Source of the DNA: Rhizobium sp. J15
Lineage (GTDB): Bacteria; Pseudomonadota; Alphaproteobacteria; Rhizobiales; Rhizobiaceae
DNA: 64,000 bases
Direction: 5' to 3'
Assembly: GCF_002531825.1 (NCBI RefSeq)
Contig: NZ_NWSX01000024.1
Location: 1-64,000, forward strand
Positions 43,121 through 51,353 of this stretch are shown here, piece after piece. Made by a program: the position numbers and the translations under genes. Numbering within the stretch: the first letter of the stretch is position 1; each line of letters opens with the position of its first letter. The notes under the pieces were generated by a model, which was given only the letters and a program-made list of their open reading frames with translations, made no database searches and was not told the origin of the DNA.

Positions 43121-46100
43121 CGCCGCCGCCTTCCTCGTTTTCGGCCGTCGACCATTCGGAGACGCGGGCGAGATGATCGTAGTCTCCGCCGAAATCGAAT
43201 TGCTGCGCCGGAATGAGCCGCGAGGTGAAGCCTTTTTCGCCGGATTGCAGCAACCCCACGAATTTGACCAGCTGATCGATCGATTCCTCGGCCAGATCCA
43301 TTGCCGATTTTGCCTTGTCGCTGCGCGCCGAGCTCTCGTTATTGACGGTATCGACCAGAAAACGCCGTCCCGGCCGCAGGCGGACATAGAGCAGATCCTG
43401 CGGCACGAGGCTGCCGGCATCGCGGAAGGCGCCTGCGCTGAGCGCTGCCGCCTCGAGAGCAAGCTGTGGATCGAGAAGCGCGCGCGCCTGCGCCGGCGAA
43501 GGATTGTAGCCGGTCTTGTAGTCGATGATATCGGCGCCGTTCGGTCCCACTATGTCGATACGGTCCGCAACACCGTTGAGCCGGATATTGATCGGCTCCA
43601 GCTCGACGCCGCCCCGCACCTCCGTCAGCGTCTTGCGAATGCCCGGCCGCCGGTCGGCTTCCCATGCGAGGAAGGCGCGGGCCACCTCACGGAAGCGTGG
43701 CCGCCACACGGCGTCGATATGCGGCGGCAGCCTCTCCATGTCGAAAAGCTCGGAAAGGATGCGCTCCATCGCCGCAACCGCCTCCGGCGTGCCGGCGGCA
43801 TGCGCCTCGCGGATGAACCGGTCGATGATCTTGTGATAGAGCGTGCCGCGTTCGGCCGCTCCCGGCTCGCGATTGAACGCATCGACGGGGTCGAGCCGCA
43901 GGACACGGCGGGCATAGATCGCATAGGGATCGCGGCGCAGCCGGCCGACTTCGCTGAAGGAATAGGATTTCGGCTGCAGCGCCAGCGGCGGTTTCGGCGA
44001 GGGCCGCTGCGCGGGTGCTTGCACTTCGCCCCGGTCGATGAGGCCCGCCCATTGCAGGAACCGGTTGCCGCGGCCTTTCAATTCCGCTTCGAACGGCTCT
44101 CCGCCGAGCGCCAATAACCGCTGCAGCCAGCGCGAGGCGACTGTCGGCGTCGAACCCTGGCGCAGCGCTCTCGAATAGATCAGGTGCCGCGTGCCGTTCG
44201 CCATCTCGAAATCATGCGCCAGCTGACCGATGCGCCGTTCCGGTGGCTCCAGGCCGATTTCCGTCTTCATCATGCGTGGGATGAAGGGATTGTTGGCGGT
44301 CTGCCCGGGCCAGGAGCCTTCATTGAGGCCACCCAGGATCATCGTGTCGACGCTCTGCAGGCGGGCTTCCAGCGTGCCGAAGACGAAGAGCCGGGGATGG
44401 CTGAGCGCCCGTGGCTTCACCGCATGGCCGGCGGCAAGGGCCGCCATGATGTCGATCCATTGCGGTCCGTCGGCTTCCATCTGGCCGTCGGTGTCGATGA
44501 CCTCACCGAGCAAGGCGGCGAGCGCATCGCCCGCTTCGTTGGACCAGAGATCGGCGAGATTGCCTTTCGGATCCACCGCGACGGATTCGAGGCAACGGCC
44601 GGTGCGCTCCGCCCAGTCGGACAAGGTGAAGCTTGCCGTCCGGCCGCGATCTTCCGGCCGGTGCCGCATCAGCGCCGAAGCCAGAGGTTCCGTTGCCCTT
44701 TGAACCCGGCGCGCGAGCTCGTATGCGGCGTCGGCTGCTTCGGGCGGAAGCGTCTTTCGCCATTGCGGCGCGTGCCTGTCCAGGGCCTGTTCGGCAAGCT
44801 GATGGGCGAGCAGTGGTTCGAGCGCACCGATATCTACCTCGGCCACGCCGCCGCGCAGCGCCAGCAGCTCGAGCGCCTCGGTGGCCGAAATCAACGCGTC
44901 GCGCTCAAGCCCGAAACGGGCGAGGGGGTGTTTGAGCAGCGAGACGATCGCCACCGGATCGCCCGGCCGCAGCGACGCCTCCAGCAGCAATTGCAGCAGG
45001 GTGCCCTGCGGCGTGGCGGAAAGCGGCGTGCCGGCCGAATCGTCGGCCAGGATGCCGAAGCGGGAAAGCTCCGCCATTACCCGGCGGGCGAGATTGCGGT
45101 CCGGCGTGATGAGTGCCGCCCGGCTTTCACCGTCCTGCCCAGGCCTTTCCAGCGCCAGCCGGAGCGCAATGGCAATCGCGGTCGCTTCCTCGCGCTCGTT
45201 GGCGGCTTCGATCAGCGACACATCGGCGAAGGCCGAGGACAGGGCGCCGTCAGGCAGATCGTTTTTCCATGCCCCCCAGTCGCTGGTCGCCTCGGCTGGG
45301 CTGAGCGCACGTGACAGGATTTCTGCGCGCCGGTCGAGATCGGCTTCCGGCCTGTCGAGAAGCGCGATGTCGGCGCGCGTGAGCTTCAGCCGCTTCAGCA
45401 GCGACGACAGGCCATATTGCGGATGGCTGCGGCTTGCGGGGTTGGCATGTTGTCCGGGCGCCGGTTCCGGCGCGACCATCGGCCAGTGGCGATCCGGCAT
45501 GGAGAGATCGAGGCCCGGCAGCACGATCACGCCTTCGGGCAGATTGGCGACGGCGGCGATGAGATCGGCGGTGGCGGGAACGGAGCCCGTCGAACCCGCG
45601 ATGATGATTGGCCCGGCAGGCGTCATCGTCGAAATCCTGTTCGCTTCGGCTCGGAGGATGGCGTTCCTGTGCCGTGCCGGCGAGGATTTGCCGAGCTCGG
45701 AAAGCCGCTCCGGCCAGAATGCGCTGGCGATCTGCAGGAATTCCGCCGTCAGCTGCCACCAGGCCGCATAGTCGCCGGTGTCGAGCTTCGACAGTTCCGA
45801 CCAGTCGAGGTCCTCGGTCTCGATGGAATCGATCAGCTCCGCGAGATTGCGGGCAAGCCAGATCGCATCCGCCGGGCTTGCCGGCGCAACGAGCGGCGAA
45901 TCCGAATGAATGTGGCGGACGATCTCCGGCAGCTTGTTTCGCCAGGCAAGGATGAGGCGGGCAAGCTCCAGCAGGCGGGCGGTGTTCGACAGCGGCTGGG
46001 CGAGGTCGATGGTCGCCGGCAGCGCTTCGTCGAAATAACCGCTATCGTCATCGGTTTCGCCGAGCGGACGGATGACGGGAAGGATCGCCGAGCGGCCGCC

Positions 46101-46307
46101 GAGCAGATCGACGAATTCCGAGCGCAGCACGCGGACCGCGCGCCGGGTCGGCAGGTAGATCGTCACCCCCGCGAGCGACAGCGGATCGTCGGCGTCGTGC
46201 CGGAAGAGAGGCGTCAGCCGGCCGTCGCACAGTGTCGCCGCCAGGGTTTTCAGGAAGGAAAGGCCCGCCGGGATCGTCAGAATGCGTGGCTGGTGCCGCT
46301 CCGCCAT
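43113..46307 (-). CDS. addB: Double-strand break repair protein AddB (alphaproteobacterial type)
   Basis: A 1064-residue partner of AddA. The C-terminal RecB-like nuclease has GADIIDYKTGYNPSPAQAR. The central region has TMILGGLNEGSWPGQTANNPFIPRMMKTEIGLEPPERRIG (in parts), typical of AddB. There is no clear Walker A lysine at the N-terminus (RILTIPAGLSFLKTLA) and almost no cysteine, so the iron-sulphur cluster of Bacillus AddB is absent. Its C-terminus overlaps the addA start, so the two are translationally coupled. Confidence 0.95.
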   Translation of the reverse strand: MAERHQPRILTIPAGLSFLKTLAATLCDGRLTPLFRHDADDPLSLAGVTIYLPTRRAVRVLRSEFVDLLGGRSAILPVIRPLGETDDDSGYFDEALPATIDLAQPLSNTARLLELARLILAWRNKLPEIVRHIHSDSPLVAPASPADAIWLARNLAELIDSIETEDLDWSELSKLDTGDYAAWWQLTAEFLQIASAFWPERLSELGKSSPARHRNAILRAEANRISTMTPAGPIIIAGSTGSVPATADLIAAVANLPEGVIVLPGLDLSMPDRHWPMVAPEPAPGQHANPASRSHPQYGLSSLLKRLKLTRADIALLDRPEADLDRRAEILSRALSPAEATSDWGAWKNDLPDGALSSAFADVSLIEAANEREEATAIAIALRLALERPGQDGESRAALITPDRNLARRVMAELSRFGILADDSAGTPLSATPQGTLLQLLLEASLRPGDPVAIVSLLKHPLARFGLERDALISATEALELLALRGGVAEVDIGALEPLLAHQLAEQALDRHAPQWRKTLPPEAADAAYELARRVQRATEPLASALMRHRPEDRGRTASFTLSDWAERTGRCLESVAVDPKGNLADLWSNEAGDALAALLGEVIDTDGQMEADGPQWIDIMAALAAGHAVKPRALSHPRLFVFGTLEARLQSVDTMILGGLNEGSWPGQTANNPFIPRMMKTEIGLEPPERRIGQLAHDFEMANGTRHLIYSRALRQGSTPTVASRWLQRLLALGGEPFEAELKGRGNRFLQWAGLIDRGEVQAPAQRPSPKPPLALQPKSYSFSEVGRLRRDPYAIYARRVLRLDPVDAFNREPGAAERGTLYHKIIDRFIREAHAAGTPEAVAAMERILSELFDMERLPPHIDAVWRPRFREVARAFLAWEADRRPGIRKTLTEVRGGVELEPINIRLNGVADRIDIVGPNGADIIDYKTGYNPSPAQARALLDPQLALEAAALSAGAFRDAGSLVPQDLLYVRLRPGRRFLVDTVNNESSARSDKAKSAMDLAEESIDQLVKFVGLLQSGEKGFTSRLIPAQQFDFGGDYDHLARVSEWSTAENEEGGGDE

Positions 46308-46311
46308 GAGC

Positions 46312-47043
46312 TCACGCGAACGCCCGCAACCTGCGGATCGTTTCCTCCGCTTCGCCGATCGCCTCCGGTGTTCCCACAGTCAGCCAATGGCCTTCGAGAA
46401 CCATGCCGAACAGCCGGCCGCGCGCGATCGCCTTGTCGAAATAGATATTGAGGTTGAAGGCATCCTTCGGCGCGTCGTCGAACAGCGCCGGGTTCATGAC
46501 GATCGCCCCGGCATAGACGACGGGATTGGACGGATCGTCGCGATACCGGGTCAGCTGGCCGTCCGCGGCAAGGCTGAAATCGTTCTTGCCGTTATGACCG
46601 GTCGTATCCTCGATCCTGACGCAGAGCAGCGCCATGTCCATGCGCGCGGCATCGAAGAATCCGGCTAAACGCTGCAGATTCGTCGGCCGCCCTGGCTTTT
46701 CGCCGATCCAGAAGAGATCGGCATTCATGACGAAGAGGTTGTCACGGCCAAGCAGCGTCAGGCCCTTGGCCAGCCCGCCGCCGGAATTCATCAGCGCTTC
46801 CCGCTCGTCGGATATGACGATGTCGAGGCCGCGATATTTCCCGAGATGATCGAGCATCTGGCCGGCATGGTGGTGGACGTTGACGACGGCCCGTTCGACG
46901 CCGGCAGCAACCAGCGAATCCAGCGCATAGTCGATCATCGGCTTGCCGTCGATCTTCACCAGCGGCTTCGGGATCGTGTCGGTGATCGGGCGCATGCGGG
47001 TCCCGAGACCCGCGGCCAGTACCATGGCTTGTCTGATCGTCAT
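46312..47043 (-). CDS. Sugar-1-phosphate nucleotidyltransferase, MurU-type
   Basis: A 243-residue nucleotidyltransferase. The substrate/NTP-binding signature is VLAAGLGTRMRPITDTIPKPLVKIDGKPMIDYAL (in parts, residues 8-41), followed by NVHHHAGQMLDHL and a short acceptor domain. It resembles MurU, which makes UDP-N-acetylmuramic acid from MurNAc-1-phosphate during peptidoglycan recycling. The gene directly upstream encodes an AmgK-like kinase, which supplies that substrate, so the MurU role is well supported by context. The exact sugar is not proven. Confidence 0.85.
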   Translation of the reverse strand: MTIRQAMVLAAGLGTRMRPITDTIPKPLVKIDGKPMIDYALDSLVAAGVERAVVNVHHHAGQMLDHLGKYRGLDIVISDEREALMNSGGGLAKGLTLLGRDNLFVMNADLFWIGEKPGRPTNLQRLAGFFDAARMDMALLCVRIEDTTGHNGKNDFSLAADGQLTRYRDDPSNPVVYAGAIVMNPALFDDAPKDAFNLNIYFDKAIARGRLFGMVLEGHWLTVGTPEAIGEAEETIRRLRAFA

Positions 47044-47056
47044 GCTGATCCGGAAC

Positions 47057-48568
47057 TTATGATTCGCTCTCGCCTATTCCAGCCCTTGCGCACCAATCGC
47101 GCAAGGGGGCAAGCGCCTCATGCTCGAGCGCGACCCGGAGATAGGCAAGTGTTCGCGGCATGTGCTTGAGATAGCCGGATTTGCCGTCACGCTGCAAGAG
47201 CCGCACCCAGAGACCGGCAAGCTTGCAATTGCGCTGCGCCGACATGATGGCCCAGGCCTTCATGAATCCCGCTTCGTCGAAGCCCGCCTGCGCGCGGCGG
47301 ATCTTGAGGTAGTCGTCCATCAGCTGCCTGAAAAGATCCGGCTCGATGGTAACGCGGGCATCCTGGACGATGGAGGCAAGGTCATAGGCGGTCGGCCCGA
47401 TCATCGAATCCTGGAAGTCGATGATGCCGATCCTGCGGATGCCGCTCTCATGCTCGCGCCAGATGATATTCGGCGAATGGAAGTCGCGAAGCAGCAGATT
47501 GGTCTCAGCCGATTTCAGCTCGTCGATCAGATCGTCCCAGATCGCAAGATATTCCTCGCGCTCGGCATCCGTCGGCGGCGTGCCGCGCTTCCAGGCAATA
47601 TGCCAGTCGAGCACCAGCCGCACTTCCATCTTCATCGCCGTGCGGTCGAAATCGGGAATGTGGTGCGTATGTGTGGCCGAAACCGGGATATCCCTCGGAA
47701 TCTGCATGGAATGAAGATGCGCGAGGCAGGCGACGCTTTGCCGGTAACGCTCGGCGATCGGCCGCCCCGCATCATCGAGCACGCCCTCGCTGCCGAGGTC
47801 CTCGATCAGCAGGATGCCCTTGTTATAATCGACCTTGTAGATCTCCGGCGCGGCAAAGCCGCGTTCGCGCAATGCATTGGCGATCGCCACGAAAGGATAG
47901 GCGTTTTCCGCGAGATGGGCGACTTTGGGGTAAGGCTTGCCGTCCAGAACCGGCGGCCCGTCCGGAAGCGGCGGCCAGTCCATCAGGATCTTGCGTTCGC
48001 CCTTCTTGGGGTAGACGGATTCATAGGCGCGCAGCGACGCATCGCCGATCAGAAACCGCCGCCTGGCCTCGCCATAGCCGGCATCGGCAAGGAAGCTGCG
48101 GATATCAAGCACGCGGCGGATGCGGGCCGCGGTTTTCTCAGCCGCCGTAATCGTCGCGCGGCGGCCGGCGCCTTCATGGTCGAGCCGCAGCGAGATGCGC
48201 GTTTCAGGCAATTCGCCCTCGGCCATCTCGGGCCATTCGACCAGGCAGATGCCGTTCTGCAGCGCTTCGTCGAAGCCGAGTTCCGTCAGTTCGGCCGGAT
48301 CGCCCAGCCGGTAGAGATCGAAGTGCGAAACGGGGATTCGGAGATCGTAGGATTGCACCAGCGTGAAGGTCGGGCTTGGAACTTCCAGACCCTCGTCATC
48401 GGCCATGGCGCGCAGGATGGCGCGTGCGAGCGAGGATTTTCCGGCGCCGAGATCGCCCGAGAGCGCCAGGCAATCGCCGGCCTTCAGGGCGAGCGCCAGA
48501 TCTTCGCCGAAGCGAATGGTGGCCGCCTCGTCCTTCAGGAAAAGCGAGATGGCGTCCCCGGTCGTCAT
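47057..48568 (-). CDS. Fusion protein: TsaE (t6A synthesis ATPase) + AmgK-like sugar kinase
   Basis: A 503-residue two-domain protein. Residues 1-~150 are TsaE (YjeE): the P-loop LSGDLGAGKSSLARAI has K44, then PSPTFTLVQSY, FDLYRL and CLVEWPE, all family hallmarks; TsaE acts in N6-threonylcarbamoyl-adenosine (t6A) synthesis on tRNA. Residues ~175-490 are an aminoglycoside-phosphotransferase-fold kinase with LLLRDFHSPNIIW (catalytic D362) and IGIIDFQDSMIGPTAYDLAS (metal-binding aspartate). This half resembles AmgK, which phosphorylates MurNAc/GlcNAc at the anomeric position. The ATG at 48568 overlaps the divL stop, and murU follows by 13 bp. Confidence 0.92.
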   Translation of the reverse strand: MTTGDAISLFLKDEAATIRFGEDLALALKAGDCLALSGDLGAGKSSLARAILRAMADDEGLEVPSPTFTLVQSYDLRIPVSHFDLYRLGDPAELTELGFDEALQNGICLVEWPEMAEGELPETRISLRLDHEGAGRRATITAAEKTAARIRRVLDIRSFLADAGYGEARRRFLIGDASLRAYESVYPKKGERKILMDWPPLPDGPPVLDGKPYPKVAHLAENAYPFVAIANALRERGFAAPEIYKVDYNKGILLIEDLGSEGVLDDAGRPIAERYRQSVACLAHLHSMQIPRDIPVSATHTHHIPDFDRTAMKMEVRLVLDWHIAWKRGTPPTDAEREEYLAIWDDLIDELKSAETNLLLRDFHSPNIIWREHESGIRRIGIIDFQDSMIGPTAYDLASIVQDARVTIEPDLFRQLMDDYLKIRRAQAGFDEAGFMKAWAIMSAQRNCKLAGLWVRLLQRDGKSGYLKHMPRTLAYLRVALEHEALAPLRDWCARAGIGESES

Positions 48569-51150
48569 TCGGCGGCGGCGGAATGCGGGATATCGACCGA
48601 GGGGATGCGGCAGACGACGGTTGTGCCCTTGCCCGGCTCGCTGTCGATCGTCACGTCGCCATGATGCAGGCTAACGAAACTGTCGACGATCGAGAGGCCG
48701 AGGCCGGCGCCGCCGCGTTTGCCGCTTTTTGCTCCCGTCGCAAAGCGGTCGAAGACGGTCGCGATCATGTCGGGCGAAATGCCGGGGCCGTGATCCCTGA
48801 CGGAGAAGACGAAATCCGTGCCTTCGCGGCGGCATTCCAGCGAGATCGAAGTGCCCTCGGGCGAGAAATTAGCGGCATTGGAAAGCAGCTTCAGCAGAAT
48901 CTGTTTCAGCCGCTGCGGATCGGCGACGATCGAACCGAGATAGGCCGGCGCGGTGATTTCGAGCGCCACGCCGCTCTCGTGAAGGCGATCGGCGATCTGC
49001 ATCGACACGTCGTCGAGCAGGTCGTTGAGATCGATCTCCGCGTAGTTCAGCCGCATGATGCCGGCATCGACGGTCGCCAGGTCGAGAATATCGTTGACGA
49101 GTGTCAGGAGAACCGAGGACGAGGTCGAGATGTGGTCGATATATTCGGCCTGCCGGTCGTTCAGCGGCCCGACGCCCTGCGTGCGCAGCAGGTCGGTAAA
49201 GCCGATGATATTCGTCAGCGGCGAGCGCAGCTCGTAGGACACGTGCTGCACGAAGTCGTTCTTCAGCTCGTCGGCCTTGCGCAGCGCTTCGTTCTTCTCG
49301 GTCAGCGCCCTCTCGGCGCGCACGCTGTCCGTCATGTTGACGAAGGTCAGCATGGTCTGCGCATTCGGCAGCGGGATGACGGCGTAATCGAGCACGAGAC
49401 CGGAGAAGAGTTCCAGCGTGCCCTGGCCCGAGCGGCGTTCGTCGTCGAAACTGGTGATCAGTTCGGCAAAGGTCTTCCAGCCGTCCGGCCGGTCGTAGGA
49501 TGGCGCGCAGGCTTCGCCGAGCGCGCGGATATGGGTACCGGGCTTGGCCTCGGCTTCGGTGATCCCCCAGAGCGCCCGGAAGGCCGGGTTCGACAAGCGG
49601 ATGCGACCATCGGGGCCGAACACCGCCACACCTTCGGAGAGGTGGTCGATGGTTTCGCCCTGCACCTTGACCAGCGTGTTGTAGCGGGTTTCGAGGTCGA
49701 CCTGTTCGGTCAGGTTTTCGAACACCCAGGTGGCGCCGCCCTGCGGATGGGCGGTCGCAAAGACGCGCAGCGTCTGCCCGTTCGGCAGGTGCCAGAGATC
49801 GGATTGCGTATCGAGCGCACGGTAGACGGAAAGGGCTGCTTCCTTCCAGCTTTTCCAATTGAGCTGGTCCGGCAGCTTCTTGGCCGCGCGCAGCCGCTCG
49901 AGCAGCTCGCTATTGTCGGGCCGGCCTTCGAGGAAGGCGATATCCAGCTCCCAGAGGGCGACGAAGGCCTGGTTGTAGAATTGCAGCCTGCGGTCGCCGT
50001 CGAAAATGGCGACCGGGGTCGCCAGATGGTCGAGCGTTTCGGCGTGGCTCTTCAGCGTCCGTTCCAGCTCGGCGCGCACCGCTTCTATGTCGGAAACGTC
50101 GACTGCGATGCCGGCCGAGCCGCCGGGAACCTTGACGTCGACGACGTCGAAGAATGTGCGGTTGCCGTGCACCACCGTCGAGATCGTGTCGTGGAAGGGC
50201 GATTCCGGCGTCGTCGTCGCGCGGATGCGTTCACGCGCCACGGTCGTCAGCATCTCGCGGCCTTCATTGATCGCCTGCTGTGGCGTGCGTGCCTCGACCG
50301 CCTCGCCGTAAGCCTGGTTGACCCAGGTCAGCCGGCCCGCCGGGTCGCGCTGCCAGGCCGGCATGTCGATTGCGTCGAGCATCGTCTGGAAGGCCGAGAT
50401 CGAGGTCATCAGCCGGTCGCGCTCGATCCTGAGCTCTGCGAGCTCGGCGCGCAGATTGTTGAGCGCCACGAAGCGAACGAAGGCGCGCCCGCCGGAAACC
50501 CGGCCCTGCGCCTCGAGGACTTCGTCGCGAATGGTTTCGACCACCATGTCGAAGCTCTGCGCGCCGTCACGGAGCCGATCGATCGCCTTTTCCAGGTCGG
50601 AGGCCGAGCGTGATTTCAGCCACAGGCCGAAGGCCAGGAACTCGCCGTCCTGCGGCGCGCCGGTCTCCGGCGGAAGCTGGCCGAGAAGCTCAGGGCGCGT
50701 ATTGCCGTCCCAGATGACGATCCGCCGGTTCTTGTCGGCAATCAGCGCCTGGTATTGCGAAATGCGCTGCTGTGCATCGGAAAGCGCCGAGCGGATTTCC
50801 CGGCTCTCGCTTTCCAGATTGCCGCGCTGGCGCACGAGCCACAGCGTCGAAAGCAGCGCTGCCGATATGACGCCGATGACGACGGAAACGCCGACCACCT
50901 GCGAGGATGTGAAGAGGTGAGCCGAGGCCGCCGCCTGCTGCTCGGTCTGTGCCAGAACCGGCCGCGCCAGCGCGGCAAGCGCCGTGCCGGCCGCGCAGGT
51001 TTTCAGGAAGCGCGCCAATGATCCATGCTCTTGCTTTGCGGCCTCGTGTGCCGTCGCAGATTTATATCCTTGGCCTGCCGTGAGCGGGCGGCGACCGACG
51101 CGAGCGCCGTCATCCGCCTGACCGGGCAGGCTGTTTTTCATTTCCGACAT
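48565..51150 (-). CDS. divL: DivL-type cell-cycle kinase with tyrosine in place of the H-box histidine
   Basis: An 861-residue membrane-anchored PAS-histidine kinase homologue. Two hydrophobic stretches near the N-terminus (CAAGTALAALARPVLA and VVGVSVVIGVISAALLSTLWLV) are followed by coiled coil, several PAS repeats, then a DHp/HATPase core. The H-box reads FVQHVSYELRSPL: the phospho-accepting histidine is tyrosine (Y639), as in Caulobacter DivL. The ATP-binding domain is intact (LLSNAANFSPEG, DHGPGIS, GGAGLGLSIV). In Caulobacter DivL works with DivK and CckA to control CtrA; that role here is inference. The ATG at 51150 is my choice; a TTG at 51174 adds eight residues. Confidence 0.88.
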   Translation of the reverse strand: MSEMKNSLPGQADDGARVGRRPLTAGQGYKSATAHEAAKQEHGSLARFLKTCAAGTALAALARPVLAQTEQQAAASAHLFTSSQVVGVSVVIGVISAALLSTLWLVRQRGNLESESREIRSALSDAQQRISQYQALIADKNRRIVIWDGNTRPELLGQLPPETGAPQDGEFLAFGLWLKSRSASDLEKAIDRLRDGAQSFDMVVETIRDEVLEAQGRVSGGRAFVRFVALNNLRAELAELRIERDRLMTSISAFQTMLDAIDMPAWQRDPAGRLTWVNQAYGEAVEARTPQQAINEGREMLTTVARERIRATTTPESPFHDTISTVVHGNRTFFDVVDVKVPGGSAGIAVDVSDIEAVRAELERTLKSHAETLDHLATPVAIFDGDRRLQFYNQAFVALWELDIAFLEGRPDNSELLERLRAAKKLPDQLNWKSWKEAALSVYRALDTQSDLWHLPNGQTLRVFATAHPQGGATWVFENLTEQVDLETRYNTLVKVQGETIDHLSEGVAVFGPDGRIRLSNPAFRALWGITEAEAKPGTHIRALGEACAPSYDRPDGWKTFAELITSFDDERRSGQGTLELFSGLVLDYAVIPLPNAQTMLTFVNMTDSVRAERALTEKNEALRKADELKNDFVQHVSYELRSPLTNIIGFTDLLRTQGVGPLNDRQAEYIDHISTSSSVLLTLVNDILDLATVDAGIMRLNYAEIDLNDLLDDVSMQIADRLHESGVALEITAPAYLGSIVADPQRLKQILLKLLSNAANFSPEGTSISLECRREGTDFVFSVRDHGPGISPDMIATVFDRFATGAKSGKRGGAGLGLSIVDSFVSLHHGDVTIDSEPGKGTTVVCRIPSVDIPHSAAAE

Positions 51151-51288
51151 CCGCGGTATGTCTCCGTCCTTCAATGTGCCGCATTACGACAAGACATCCC
51201 ATTTTCGGGGCGGACGGATCGGGTCCGGCGCCACGAATCAAGTCTTAAAACAATACTTCGGAAGGGAATCGGCGGGAAGGGAGCGTCC

Positions 51289-51324
51289 AAAAAATAAGCC
51301 GCGGCATTTGTCAATGCCGCGGCT
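51289..51324 (-). terminator. Intrinsic terminator of ahcY
   Basis: AGCCGCGGCATT and AATGCCGCGGCT (51297-51324) make a perfect 12 bp stem with a four-base loop, followed on the minus strand by TATTTTTT. It ends ahcY before divL. Confidence 0.93.
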
Positions 51325-51353
51325 TCTACATCTTGTGGATATTGATGATGAGA

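Noticed and set aside
40058..43216. A 1052-codon open frame antisense to addA
   Set aside because: It is the mirror of a high-GC coding sequence. addA carries all the helicase and nuclease motifs, while this frame is His/Arg/Asp-rich and has none.
43121..43462. Extension of addA upstream by 114 codons
   Set aside because: It is the end of addB read in another frame; AddA-like sequence begins at the ATG at 43120.
48376..50613. A 745-codon open frame antisense to divL and the TsaE fusion
   Set aside because: It spans two well-supported genes on the other strand and has shadow composition.
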